Assembly (NCBI GenBank): GCA_024644185.1
Contig: JAHELM010000029.1
Location: 1 to 12,154 of the forward strand
Length of the DNA stretch: 12,154 bases
Direction of reading: 5' to 3'
Origin: Rhodospirillales bacterium
Lineage (GTDB): Bacteria; Pseudomonadota; Alphaproteobacteria; UBA8366; JADFVY01
Shown here: piece after piece, positions 6,894-12,154 of the stretch
How the letters are laid out: each line of letters opens with the position of its first letter
How positions within the stretch are numbered: position 1 is the first letter of the stretch
Program-made: the position numbers and the translations under genes
The notes under the pieces: generated by a model
What the model saw: the letters and a program-made list of their open reading frames with translations, nothing else
Told to the model about the DNA's origin: nothing
Databases searched by the model: none

Positions 6894-7943
6894 ATGAGCA
6901 AGCCGATCCTGATCGTCGGCGGCGGCCCGGCCGGGCTGTCCGCCGCCCACGCCCTCGCAACGATCGGCCAGACGTCGGTTCTGGTCGAAAAGGAGGACCG
7001 CCTCGGCGGCCATCCGATCCACAGCGGCTATGCCAAGCTGGTGCCGTCCGGCGAATGGGCCAGGGACGCCATCGGCGCCATGGTCGACCGGGTGGAGAAG
7101 AACGCCTTGGTCGATGTGCGCAAGGGCGCGACCGTGAAGGATTTCAAGGGCGAGCCGGGCAAGTTCTCGGCGACGCTGTCGGACGGCTCCAGGGTCGATG
7201 CGGCTTCGGCGATCCTTGCCACCGGCTTTACCCATTTCGATTCGATCAACAAGCCGGAATGGGGCTTCGGCACCTTCCCCGACGTGGTCACCACCACCCA
7301 GGTGGAACAGATGATCTCGTCCGGCCAGGGCGTGCGCTGCCCCTCCGACGGGCGCAAGCCGAAGCGCGTGGCGATCCTGCTTTGCGTCGGTTCGCGCGAT
7401 CGCCAGATCGGTCGCGAATGGTGCTCGAAGATCTGCTGCACCGTGTCGTCGAACATCGCCATGGAGATTCGCGAGGAGTTGCCGGATTGCCATGTCTATA
7501 TCTACTACATGGACATCCGTACCTTCGGCCTCTACGAGGACACCTATTACTGGCGCAGCCAGGAAGAGTTCAAGGTCAAGTACATCAAGGCGCGCATCGC
7601 CGAGGTGACCTCGAACGGCCAGCAACTCATCGTCAAGGGCGAGGACACGCTGGTCAAGCGGCCGATCACCATTCCCTTCGACATGGTGGTGCATGCGATC
7701 GGCATGGACCCGAACGTCGACAATCTGCTGCTGTCCTCGGTGTTCGACGTGCAGCTGCAGAAGCATGGCCATATCGCCAAGGCCAGCACCTATAACGCCA
7801 TGAGCGGCACCTCGCGTCCCGGCCTCTATGTCGCGGGTGCGGCCACCGGGCCGGAGACGATCGACGATTCGATCGCCCAGGGCCAGGCGGCGGCGATGGC
7901 GGCGCTGGCCCACGTGGGCGTGGCCAGGGCCGCGGCGGAATAG
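6894..7943 (+). CDS. shdrA: sHdrA, FAD-binding HdrA-like subunit
   Basis: Flavoprotein core of the sHdr complex. The 349-residue protein starts with a dinucleotide-binding fold, IVGGGPAGLSAA (7-18), an acidic residue at the end of the second strand (VEKEDRLGGH), an ILATGF motif (107-112), and a C-terminal flavin-binding segment LYVAGAATGPETIDDSIAQG. It has cysteines Cys164, Cys177, Cys181 and Cys182 in the LCVGSRD...EWCSKICC segment, the likely [4Fe-4S] site of this family. It is much shorter than methanogenic HdrA and lacks its extra ferredoxin domains, as known for sHdrA. The ATG at 6894 follows the shdrB1 stop by one base, with AGGGG inside the end of shdrB1 as ribosome-binding site. Confidence 0.95.
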   Translation: MSKPILIVGGGPAGLSAAHALATIGQTSVLVEKEDRLGGHPIHSGYAKLVPSGEWARDAIGAMVDRVEKNALVDVRKGATVKDFKGEPGKFSATLSDGSRVDAASAILATGFTHFDSINKPEWGFGTFPDVVTTTQVEQMISSGQGVRCPSDGRKPKRVAILLCVGSRDRQIGREWCSKICCTVSSNIAMEIREELPDCHVYIYYMDIRTFGLYEDTYYWRSQEEFKVKYIKARIAEVTSNGQQLIVKGEDTLVKRPITIPFDMVVHAIGMDPNVDNLLLSSVFDVQLQKHGHIAKASTYNAMSGTSRPGLYVAGAATGPETIDDSIAQGQAAAMAALAHVGVARAAAE

Positions 7944-7961
7944 GGCGAAGGCTCGAACCCC

Positions 7962-8820
7962 ATGGCATCCAATGCGACATCGCGCATCGACCCCGGCATG
8001 CGGGACCGCCCGGTCCTGCATCTCGACGGGCCGACATTGACCTCGAATCTCGAGGTGCTGGCGCGCCATGCGGAAAAGGACGGCGGCGCCGAGCGCTATG
8101 TGGAGGGGCTGAAATTCAAGTCGGCCCTGTTCCAGGAGGCGCTGGCCGCCGGCCGCGCGCGGCACCTGAACGAGGAAAACTTCAAGGGCCTGGTGGCCTT
8201 CATGCCGTCGGTCCGTCGCCGCATCGCCGAACGGATGAAGGACGTGGGCTTCCCGGCCTTCCGCCAGTCGCTGGAGGCGCTGCTGGACGGCGCCACCGAG
8301 GTCGGCGCCGCGGATGCCCGGGTGGCCGCCTTCGTCGCGCGCTTTCCCGACGACCGCAGGCATCGCTGGGTGCGGGACCTGGCGGCGGAGGTATTGCATT
8401 TCACCCTGCCGGAACTATCCGCTGATGTGCCGCTGGGTCTGGGACGTGCAGACCAATACCGGCGTGCTGCGCGAAATCTGGCACGCGGAGAACGTGGACC
8501 GTCTGGTCATCGACGTGCCCGACCGCTATGAGGCCTTCCTGATGCTGCGCGAGGAGCTGTCGACCTTTCTGGCCGGTCACGGCGTCTATCGCGACGTGCT
8601 GTTCTTCGTCGACCTGCTGCAGGCGCAGATCTACGGCCATTACGTCAGCTCCCAGGGCAGTACCTATCTGCGTTCGGATTTCAACGAGGAGGACGACCCG
8701 ATGCAGTATGTGCGCCGGCTGCTCGGCCTCGACGGCATCAATACGCTCACCGGCCGCACGCGCTTCAAGACCGTCGATGGCGAAGCGTATGTGGTGGCCG
8801 ACTTCAAACAGCTGAACTGA
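7962..8820 (+). CDS. shdrH: sHdr-associated conserved protein (hyp/shdrH), frameshifted in this sequence
   Basis: Gene at the position of the conserved 'hyp' gene between shdrA and shdrC2. It is open from ATG 7962 and, alone, would stop at 8531. However, the frame after about 8412 becomes Arg/Ala/Gly-rich nonsense, while the frame shifted by one continues as convincing protein to TGA 8818-8820. Joining them at 8411/8413 (one extra G, position 8412) gives 285 residues, with ...VLHFTLP joined to NYPLMCRWVWDVQTNTGV. An alternative is loss of two bases there. The first half is helical and charged; the second half has DVPDRYEAFLMLREEL and ends VVADFKQLN. No cofactor motif is obvious. No function is known to me beyond conservation with sHdr. 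It may be a sequencing error or a real disruption. Confidence 0.78.
8409..8418 (+). other. Single-base frameshift site in shdrH
   Basis: Reading CCG at 8409-8411, skipping G 8412 and continuing with AAC at 8413 restores one long frame. There is no slippery heptamer or evident downstream pseudoknot, so programmed frameshifting is not suggested by the site. Confidence 0.75.
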
Positions 8821-8835
8821 TTGCCAGGACCGCCC

Positions 8836-9582
8836 ATGCCGATCCACGAAAAATCCCTGATCCGCCCCGAGAACCTGAAGACGAGCGGGGAATCGCTCGT
8901 CATCGACGGGATCGACGTGTCCGGCCACTGGAGCACCTTCATCCAGTCCCGCGTCGTCCGCGATTACGACGAGTCGATGGAGCAGGAAATCGCCGCCCTG
9001 CCCGGCGGCGAGTACATCCACCGCTGCTGGCAATGCGGATCCTGCACCAATTCCTGTACCGTCAACGCCATCAACCCGGATTTCAACCCGCGCTACTGGA
9101 TCTACCTGATCCGCATGGGCATGAAGGACGAGCTGCTGCGCGACAAGGACATCGTCTGGCAGTGCGTATCGTGCAACAAATGCACCTATGCCTGCCCGCG
9201 CGACGTGGTGCCCGAGGGCGTCATGAAGGCGACCGCGCATTGGCTGGAATTGAAGGGCCATACGGCGAAATCCCATTCCACCGTATTCGACGAGATCTTC
9301 TCGGGCCAGGTCATCGCCACCGGCAAGATCGAGGAGGGCCGCATCCTGCGCGGCTTCTTCCGGCGCACCGGACAGGTCCTGATGCAGGATTGGGTGGTGG
9401 AACTGGTTCGTCGAATGATCCGCCACATCCCCGTCGGCCTGCTGATGCGGATGGGGATGGCCAATGTCTTGCGGCCGCGCACCCGCGGCTGGGGCCGCGC
9501 GCGCGCAGCACTCGAGGAATACGTGCACGAGCAGGAGGCCAGGCACCGCAAGGCGCTGGGCCTCGACCACCCGGCCGAGTAA
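8836..9582 (+). CDS. shdrC2: sHdrC2, ferredoxin-like subunit with two [4Fe-4S] motifs
   Basis: Second HdrC-like electron carrier of the complex, 248 residues from ATG 8836. Two C-x2-C-x2-C-x3-C motifs are seen: CWQCGSCTNSC (Cys64, 67, 70, 74) and CVSCNKCTYACP (Cys110, 113, 116, 120). The first lacks the proline that usually follows the last cysteine (Thr-Val instead). A C-terminal helical region holds a moderately hydrophobic stretch (VELVRRMIRHIPVGLLMRMG) but no clear membrane segment. An in-frame TTG at 8821 could add five residues, but AGGA at 8826-8829 is correctly spaced for ATG 8836. It starts 15 bases after the shdrH stop and ends 12 bases before shdrB2, consistent with paired C2-B2 subunits. 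Confidence 0.94.
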   Translation: MPIHEKSLIRPENLKTSGESLVIDGIDVSGHWSTFIQSRVVRDYDESMEQEIAALPGGEYIHRCWQCGSCTNSCTVNAINPDFNPRYWIYLIRMGMKDELLRDKDIVWQCVSCNKCTYACPRDVVPEGVMKATAHWLELKGHTAKSHSTVFDEIFSGQVIATGKIEEGRILRGFFRRTGQVLMQDWVVELVRRMIRHIPVGLLMRMGMANVLRPRTRGWGRARAALEEYVHEQEARHRKALGLDHPAE

Positions 9583-9594
9583 CGAGGAGCGACG

Positions 9595-10521
9595 ATGGAG
9601 CAGAAGTACAAGAAGGTCGCCTATTATCCCGGCTGCGCGCTGGAAGGGACCGGCCATTCCTACAACCGCTCGACCAAGGAGGTCGGCAAGGCGCTGGGGC
9701 TCGACCTGGTCGAGGTCGAGAACTGGAATTGCTGCGGGGCGATGGAGGTCAAGAACATCGACCCGAAGATCCAGACCTATCTGTCGTCGCGGGTGATGTC
9801 GATCGCCGCCAACGAGATGGGTTTCGACACGGTGATGGCGCCCTGCAACGGCTGTTATCACAACCTCAAGAAGGCCGAATACGATCTTGGCCAGGACGCG
9901 GAAACGGCGGAAGTCGTCGAACGCCTGTCGACCAAGGCCGGGCACGAGACCTACAAGGCCGGCCAGATCGAGACCATTCACGCGCTGGACTGGATCAAGG
10001 ATTCGCTGGGCGAGGAGGGGATTCGCCAGCGCGTCAAGGGCGGGCTGAAGGGGCTGAAGGTCGCCAATTACTATGGCTGCATGTATACCCGCCCGCGCCA
10101 TATCTTCCCGGAAAAGGACAAGGGGCCGGGCAGCGAGTCGACCCTGAAGCCGCATTACATGGACGATCTGCTGGCCGCCGCCGGGGCGGAAAATGTCGAC
10201 TTCCCGCTGAAGACCGCCTGCTGCGGCGGCGCCCATACGCTGTCGGATTCCGATACTTCGACCCGGCTGGTGCTGAACATCCTGCGCGCCGCCGAGGCGT
10301 CCGGGGCCGAGGTCATCGCCACCGAGTGCCCGACCTGCCATTCCGGCCTGGAAATGCACCAGATTCGCGCCGAAAAGAAGCTGGGCGAGAAGACCGGCGT
10401 GAAGATCGTCTATTTCACCCAGCTTCTCGGTCTCGCCCTGGGGCTGGGCGCGCGCCAGGTCGGCATCCACGAAAACGTCTCGGATTCGCTTGGCTTCCTG
10501 AAGCAGAAGGGCATCGCATGA
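9595..10521 (+). CDS. shdrB2: sHdrB2, HdrB-like subunit with two complete CCG domains
   Basis: Catalytic-type HdrB subunit, 308 residues. It carries two complete cysteine-rich CCG motifs: Cys14, Cys46-Cys47, Cys84, Cys87 (CNGC), and Cys162, Cys209-Cys210, Cys245, Cys248 (CPTC). In methanogen HdrB such sets bind non-cubane [4Fe-4S] clusters that act on disulfides, so this subunit is the best candidate for handling the sulfur substrate or the lipoyl disulfide of LbpA; that assignment is inference. The ATG at 9595 has CGAGGAGCG upstream. Its TGA overlaps the ATG of the next gene (ATGA at 10518-10521), so the two are translationally coupled. Confidence 0.95.
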   Translation: MEQKYKKVAYYPGCALEGTGHSYNRSTKEVGKALGLDLVEVENWNCCGAMEVKNIDPKIQTYLSSRVMSIAANEMGFDTVMAPCNGCYHNLKKAEYDLGQDAETAEVVERLSTKAGHETYKAGQIETIHALDWIKDSLGEEGIRQRVKGGLKGLKVANYYGCMYTRPRHIFPEKDKGPGSESTLKPHYMDDLLAAAGAENVDFPLKTACCGGAHTLSDSDTSTRLVLNILRAAEASGAEVIATECPTCHSGLEMHQIRAEKKLGEKTGVKIVYFTQLLGLALGLGARQVGIHENVSDSLGFLKQKGIA

Positions 10522-10934
10522 GGCCCCTGGCCGAAATCGCCACCGCGATCGACGTCGCCGGGCGTTCGCCGGACGCGGTTGCCGGCGCGACCGAACTGCT
10601 CGGTCTTGGCGAGGCGGTTCTGGAACACTGGCTGGCCGCCCATGACGACGTTCCGACCGCCGGGGCCAGGGAAGGCTTCCGCCTGCTGGCCCTGCATCGC
10701 CAGGGCGCTGGGGGAGAACCCAGCTTCAATGCCTGTCGCGAGACTTGCCGTGAACTGGTATTCCATTACAATCTGATCACGCTCGATGCGGCGCATGCCG
10801 ATACCGCCCGGCGCCTCGCCATGATGGCGATGGTTGCCATGCATCTGTATCTGTTCATCTCCGGCAAGCTGGAGAGCGCCAAGCTCGGGGAATTCTGCTG
10901 CTCGTCCCGGCCGGTCCGGGCGAACGCAGGCTGA
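10518..10934 (+). CDS. Unidentified sHdr-operon protein with C-x3-C and CC cysteines
   Basis: I do not recognise this 138-residue protein. It starts at the ATG overlapping the shdrB2 stop, with AGAAGGG as ribosome-binding site. The composition suggests an all-helical soluble protein; the most hydrophobic stretch (about 99-115, RLAMMAMVAMHLYLFIS) is short for a membrane helix. Four cysteines are arranged as Cys73-x3-Cys77 (NACRETCREL) and the adjacent pair Cys127-Cys128 (GEFCCSS). This could bind a metal or Fe-S cluster or handle sulfur, but no family motif supports a choice. It lies between shdrB2 and lbpA and is coupled to shdrB2, so it probably serves the sHdr complex. It is not one of the six core subunits I know. 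Codon use resembles its neighbours. Confidence 0.8.
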   Translation: MRPLAEIATAIDVAGRSPDAVAGATELLGLGEAVLEHWLAAHDDVPTAGAREGFRLLALHRQGAGGEPSFNACRETCRELVFHYNLITLDAAHADTARRLAMMAMVAMHLYLFISGKLESAKLGEFCCSSRPVRANAG

Positions 10935-10953
10935 AATTCGGATAGACGGAGCC

Positions 10954-10980
10954 CCGGATTCGGTGAACACCGTTTTCCGG
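10954..10980 (+). other. Stem-loop between the unidentified gene and lbpA
   Basis: CCGGA (10954-10958) pairs with TCCGG (10976-10980), and inside it CGGT (10961-10964) pairs with ACCG (10969-10972) around a GAAC tetraloop. A T4 run (10973-10976) follows the inner stem, so a weak terminator or attenuator reading is possible. It sits 23 bases before the lbpA start and may affect mRNA processing or the lbpA level. Confidence 0.4.
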
Positions 10981-11003
10981 CGGCCGCAAAGGGAGAACGA
11001 ACC

Positions 11004-11444
11004 ATGCCGGTAGTGCGCGGATGCAACCTGCCCGACGATCTGTTGTACGACGTGGCGAACCATATCTGGTTTCGGGAAGTCGGCGACGGCACCGTGAAAC
11101 TGGGCATGACCACGGTCGCCACGACCATGGCCGGCCAGCTCGTCGCCTTCACTCCGAAGAAGGTGGGCAAGGAAGTCCAGGCCGGGAAATCCTGCGCCAC
11201 GGTCGAGTCCGGAAAATGGGTTGGCCCGGCCAAATCGGCGGCCGCCGGCGAGGTTGCCGCGATCAACGAGGATCTGGTGGCCAATCCGTCGACGGCCAAC
11301 AGCGACCCATATGAGAAGGGCTGGCTGATCGTCCTGAAGCCGCAAGACTGGGCCAGCGTCAAGCCGACGCTCACCCCCGGCTCGGCGGTTGCCGAACCCT
11401 ACGAGGCGAAGATGGCGGCCGACGGATTCGCCGGCTGCGGCTGA
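11004..11444 (+). CDS. lbpA: LbpA, lipoate-binding protein of the sHdr pathway (GcvH-like)
   Basis: Small GcvH-fold protein whose covalently bound lipoate is essential for sHdr-driven sulfur oxidation in known organisms. The 146 residues include the lipoylation segment TVESGKWVGPAKS with Lys71 as the attachment site; the motif ESGKWVGP differs from the ES-V-K-A type of glycine-cleavage GcvH and is typical of LbpA. An N-terminal RGCNLPDDLLYD carries Cys7, and the protein ends GFAGCG with Cys145. ATG 11004 follows GGGAGAA. It is 69 bases after the unidentified gene and followed by a clear terminator, so it closes the operon. No glycine-cleavage genes are nearby. Lipoate-assembly enzymes (sLpl, LipS, LipT types) are not in this window. 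Confidence 0.94.
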   Translation: MPVVRGCNLPDDLLYDVANHIWFREVGDGTVKLGMTTVATTMAGQLVAFTPKKVGKEVQAGKSCATVESGKWVGPAKSAAAGEVAAINEDLVANPSTANSDPYEKGWLIVLKPQDWASVKPTLTPGSAVAEPYEAKMAADGFAGCG

Positions 11445-11468
11445 ACCGCCGCCGGGATCGTGCATTCG

Positions 11469-11506
11469 GGCCCGCACCGGGAAGACCGGCGCGGGCCTCT
11501 TGTTTT
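11469..11506 (+). terminator. Intrinsic terminator after lbpA
   Basis: GGCCCGC (11469-11475) pairs with GCGGGCC (11491-11497), and CCGG (11477-11480) with CCGG (11486-11489), separated by one A/C mismatch and a GAAGA loop. TCTTGTTTT follows directly. It lies about 25 bases after the lbpA stop and ends the dsrE-to-lbpA transcript. Confidence 0.85.
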
Positions 11507-11677
11507 GCGTGGGAAATCCGCGCGAAATCCGACACCTGCGGCGGAATGTCGCGGAATAGAAGGCCTCCGTTCAGCGTTTGTACAGTATTCTCATGCCTTA
11601 ATAGGGTTATTGCCCGCGAGGCGGGCTGCAAGAGCCATTTCGGTCTTGAGATACCTCGTACCCAGGGGCGAACAGAG
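11507..11677 (+). promoter_or_regulatory. Leader/promoter region of tusA with stacked hairpins
   Basis: After the lbpA terminator this stretch must hold the tusA promoter. An AT-rich segment around 11578-11610 includes TTGTAC (11578-11583) and TAATAG/TTAATA (from 11598), but spacing is poor, so boxes are not fixed. Two hairpins follow: GCCCGC-GAG-GCGGGC (11612-11626) and CAAGA...TCTTG (11629-11648, inner CC/GG pair). They could mark a structured 5' leader. An in-frame ORF extension reaches 11546 but does not look like protein. Confidence 0.35.
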
Positions 11678-11947
11678 ATGCCTACGGTCCTGCGCACCAC
11701 ACAGACGCTCAACATCAAGGGCATGAAGTGCCCGATGCCGGTGGTCTGGGCAAGCAACATGCTGCACGCGATGAAGCCCGGCGAGACGCTGGAAATCGTC
11801 GCCACCGATCCCGGCGCCATTCAGAATTTCAAATCCTTCGCCCGCTCGACCGGCAACGCGATGCTGGACTGGAGCGAAAGCGGCGGTGTCGTTCGCGTGG
11901 TACTGCGCAAGGGCGAGGACGCCGACAGCGCAAAGGGCACCGCCTGA
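11678..11947 (+). CDS. tusA: TusA-family sulfurtransferase
   Basis: Small cytoplasmic sulfur carrier, 89 residues, of the TusA/SirA family. The hallmark C-P-x-P motif is GMKCPMPVV, with Cys18 as the persulfide-carrying residue, followed by the helix WASNMLHAMKPGETLEIVATDPG and the final strand VVRVVLRKGED. In sulfur oxidisers TusA exchanges sulfur with DsrE-type proteins to feed the sHdr or Dsr pathways, which fits dsrE at the other end of this locus. The ATG at 11678 has CAGGGGCGAACAGAG upstream and gives the family length; the longer in-frame ORF adds a Cys/Arg-rich stretch unlike TusA. It is outside the main operon, behind a terminator, instead of beside dsrE as in several known sHdr loci. 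Confidence 0.93.
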   Translation: MPTVLRTTQTLNIKGMKCPMPVVWASNMLHAMKPGETLEIVATDPGAIQNFKSFARSTGNAMLDWSESGGVVRVVLRKGEDADSAKGTA

Positions 11948-12022
11948 GCACGAAACCAGCCCGCCCAGCGTGACGATCGCCGAGCCTTCAGCGTCCGTGC
12001 CAGCACCACCGCGCGCATCGGC

Positions 12023-12053
12023 GTCCGCCAGGGGCGTCACCGGACTTTTCGTT
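12023..12053 (+). terminator. Possible weak terminator after tusA
   Basis: GTCCG (12023-12027) and CGGAC (12041-12045) are complementary across a 13-base loop and are followed by TTTTCGTT. The stem is short and the distance from the tusA stop is about 75 bases, so this is tentative. Confidence 0.3.
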
Positions 12054-12074
12054 ACCCGCAAGACCTGCATTCGT

Positions 12075-12154
12075 TCAGCCGGCCGCCTTTTCCGCTTGCG
12101 ATGACGCGGCCAGGCAGGCGTCGCCTTGATCCGCCGGGCCCTGTGCCGCGGGCG
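12075..12154 (-). CDS. Possible C-terminal end of a convergent gene (cut by window edge)
   Basis: On the minus strand a frame is open from the right edge for 25 codons and stops at 12077-12075; the visible end reads ...GPADQGDACLAASSQAEKAAG. Ala/Gln/Gly-rich tails like this are common at protein C termini, and a convergent gene would explain the space after tusA. The open length is too short to be certain and no family can be named. No plus-strand gene is convincing in 11948-12154. Confidence 0.25.
   Translation of the reverse strand, partial: PAAQGPADQGDACLAASSQAEKAAG

Noticed and set aside
6894..7943. Electron-bifurcating methanogen-type HdrA
   Set aside because: At 349 residues it lacks the additional ferredoxin domains and N-terminal part of that type; it matches the short sHdrA form.
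8400..8430. Programmed ribosomal frameshift in shdrH
   Set aside because: No slippery heptamer, internal Shine-Dalgarno stimulator or convincing downstream pseudoknot was visible; a simple one-base change explains it.
8821..8836. TTG at 8821 as start of shdrC2
   Set aside because: AGGA at 8826-8829 fits ATG 8836, and the extra five residues would place the start right at the previous stop without a ribosome-binding site of its own.
5123..10470. Very long minus-strand open frames opposite the sHdr genes (about 500-690 codons)
   Set aside because: They are complements of strongly GC3-biased plus-strand genes with clear cofactor motifs; the antisense translations are rich in Asp, His, Arg and Gly with no domain pattern or ribosome-binding logic.
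11004..11444. Glycine-cleavage H protein (gcvH)
   Set aside because: The lipoyl motif is ESGKWVGP rather than the GcvH type, no gcvT or gcvP is near, and the neighbours are sHdr genes.
11546..11677. Longer start of tusA at ATG 11546
   Set aside because: The added 44 residues do not resemble TusA, overlap the leader hairpins, and the family length matches ATG 11678.

Overview
The window is GC-rich with compact, mostly overlapping or tightly spaced genes. It looks like an alphaproteobacterial chromosome, possibly Rhodospirillales-like, judging from the HflK with its MPWSNQ and glycine-rich N terminus, the hflK-hflC-DUF2065 order and the ApbC type. This taxonomic guess rests on protein character, not on a search. 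No tRNA, rRNA, CRISPR, insertion sequence or phage gene was seen.

Left part (1-4019), housekeeping genes. On the minus strand are the N-terminal third of a class III alcohol (S-hydroxymethylglutathione) dehydrogenase, cut by the window edge, and an ApbC/Mrp-type Fe-S carrier ATPase with a striking His-rich linker. A hairpin separates the two. Divergent from apbC, on the plus strand, run hflK, hflC and a DUF2065 small membrane protein. HflK and HflC are the SPFH-domain partners of the FtsH membrane protease.

Middle and right part (4020-11444), the main content. This is a sulfur-oxidising heterodisulfide-reductase-like (sHdr) locus. The order is a DsrE-family sulfur carrier, sHdrC1, sHdrB1, sHdrA, the conserved sHdr-associated 'hyp' protein (frameshifted in this sequence), sHdrC2, sHdrB2, an unidentified cysteine-containing 138-residue protein, and the lipoate-binding protein LbpA. 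A TusA sulfurtransferase (11678-11947) follows behind a clear intrinsic terminator, in its own unit. From knowledge of this family, DsrE and TusA relay protein-bound sulfane sulfur to the cytoplasmic sHdr complex. The complex oxidises it, probably to sulfite, with LbpA's lipoyl group as the essential redox or carrier partner. A long AT-rich upstream region (4020-4275) with inverted repeats and a plausible promoter precedes dsrE.

Most worth a second look are the frameshift in shdrH near 8412, the unidentified 10518-10934 gene translationally coupled to shdrB2, the incomplete cysteine sets of sHdrB1, the structured leader with a tiny ORF before shdrB1, the His-rich ApbC linker, the detached tusA unit with stacked hairpins in its leader, and the candidate operator region before dsrE. 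Genes for lipoate assembly on LbpA and for known sHdr regulators are not inside the window.
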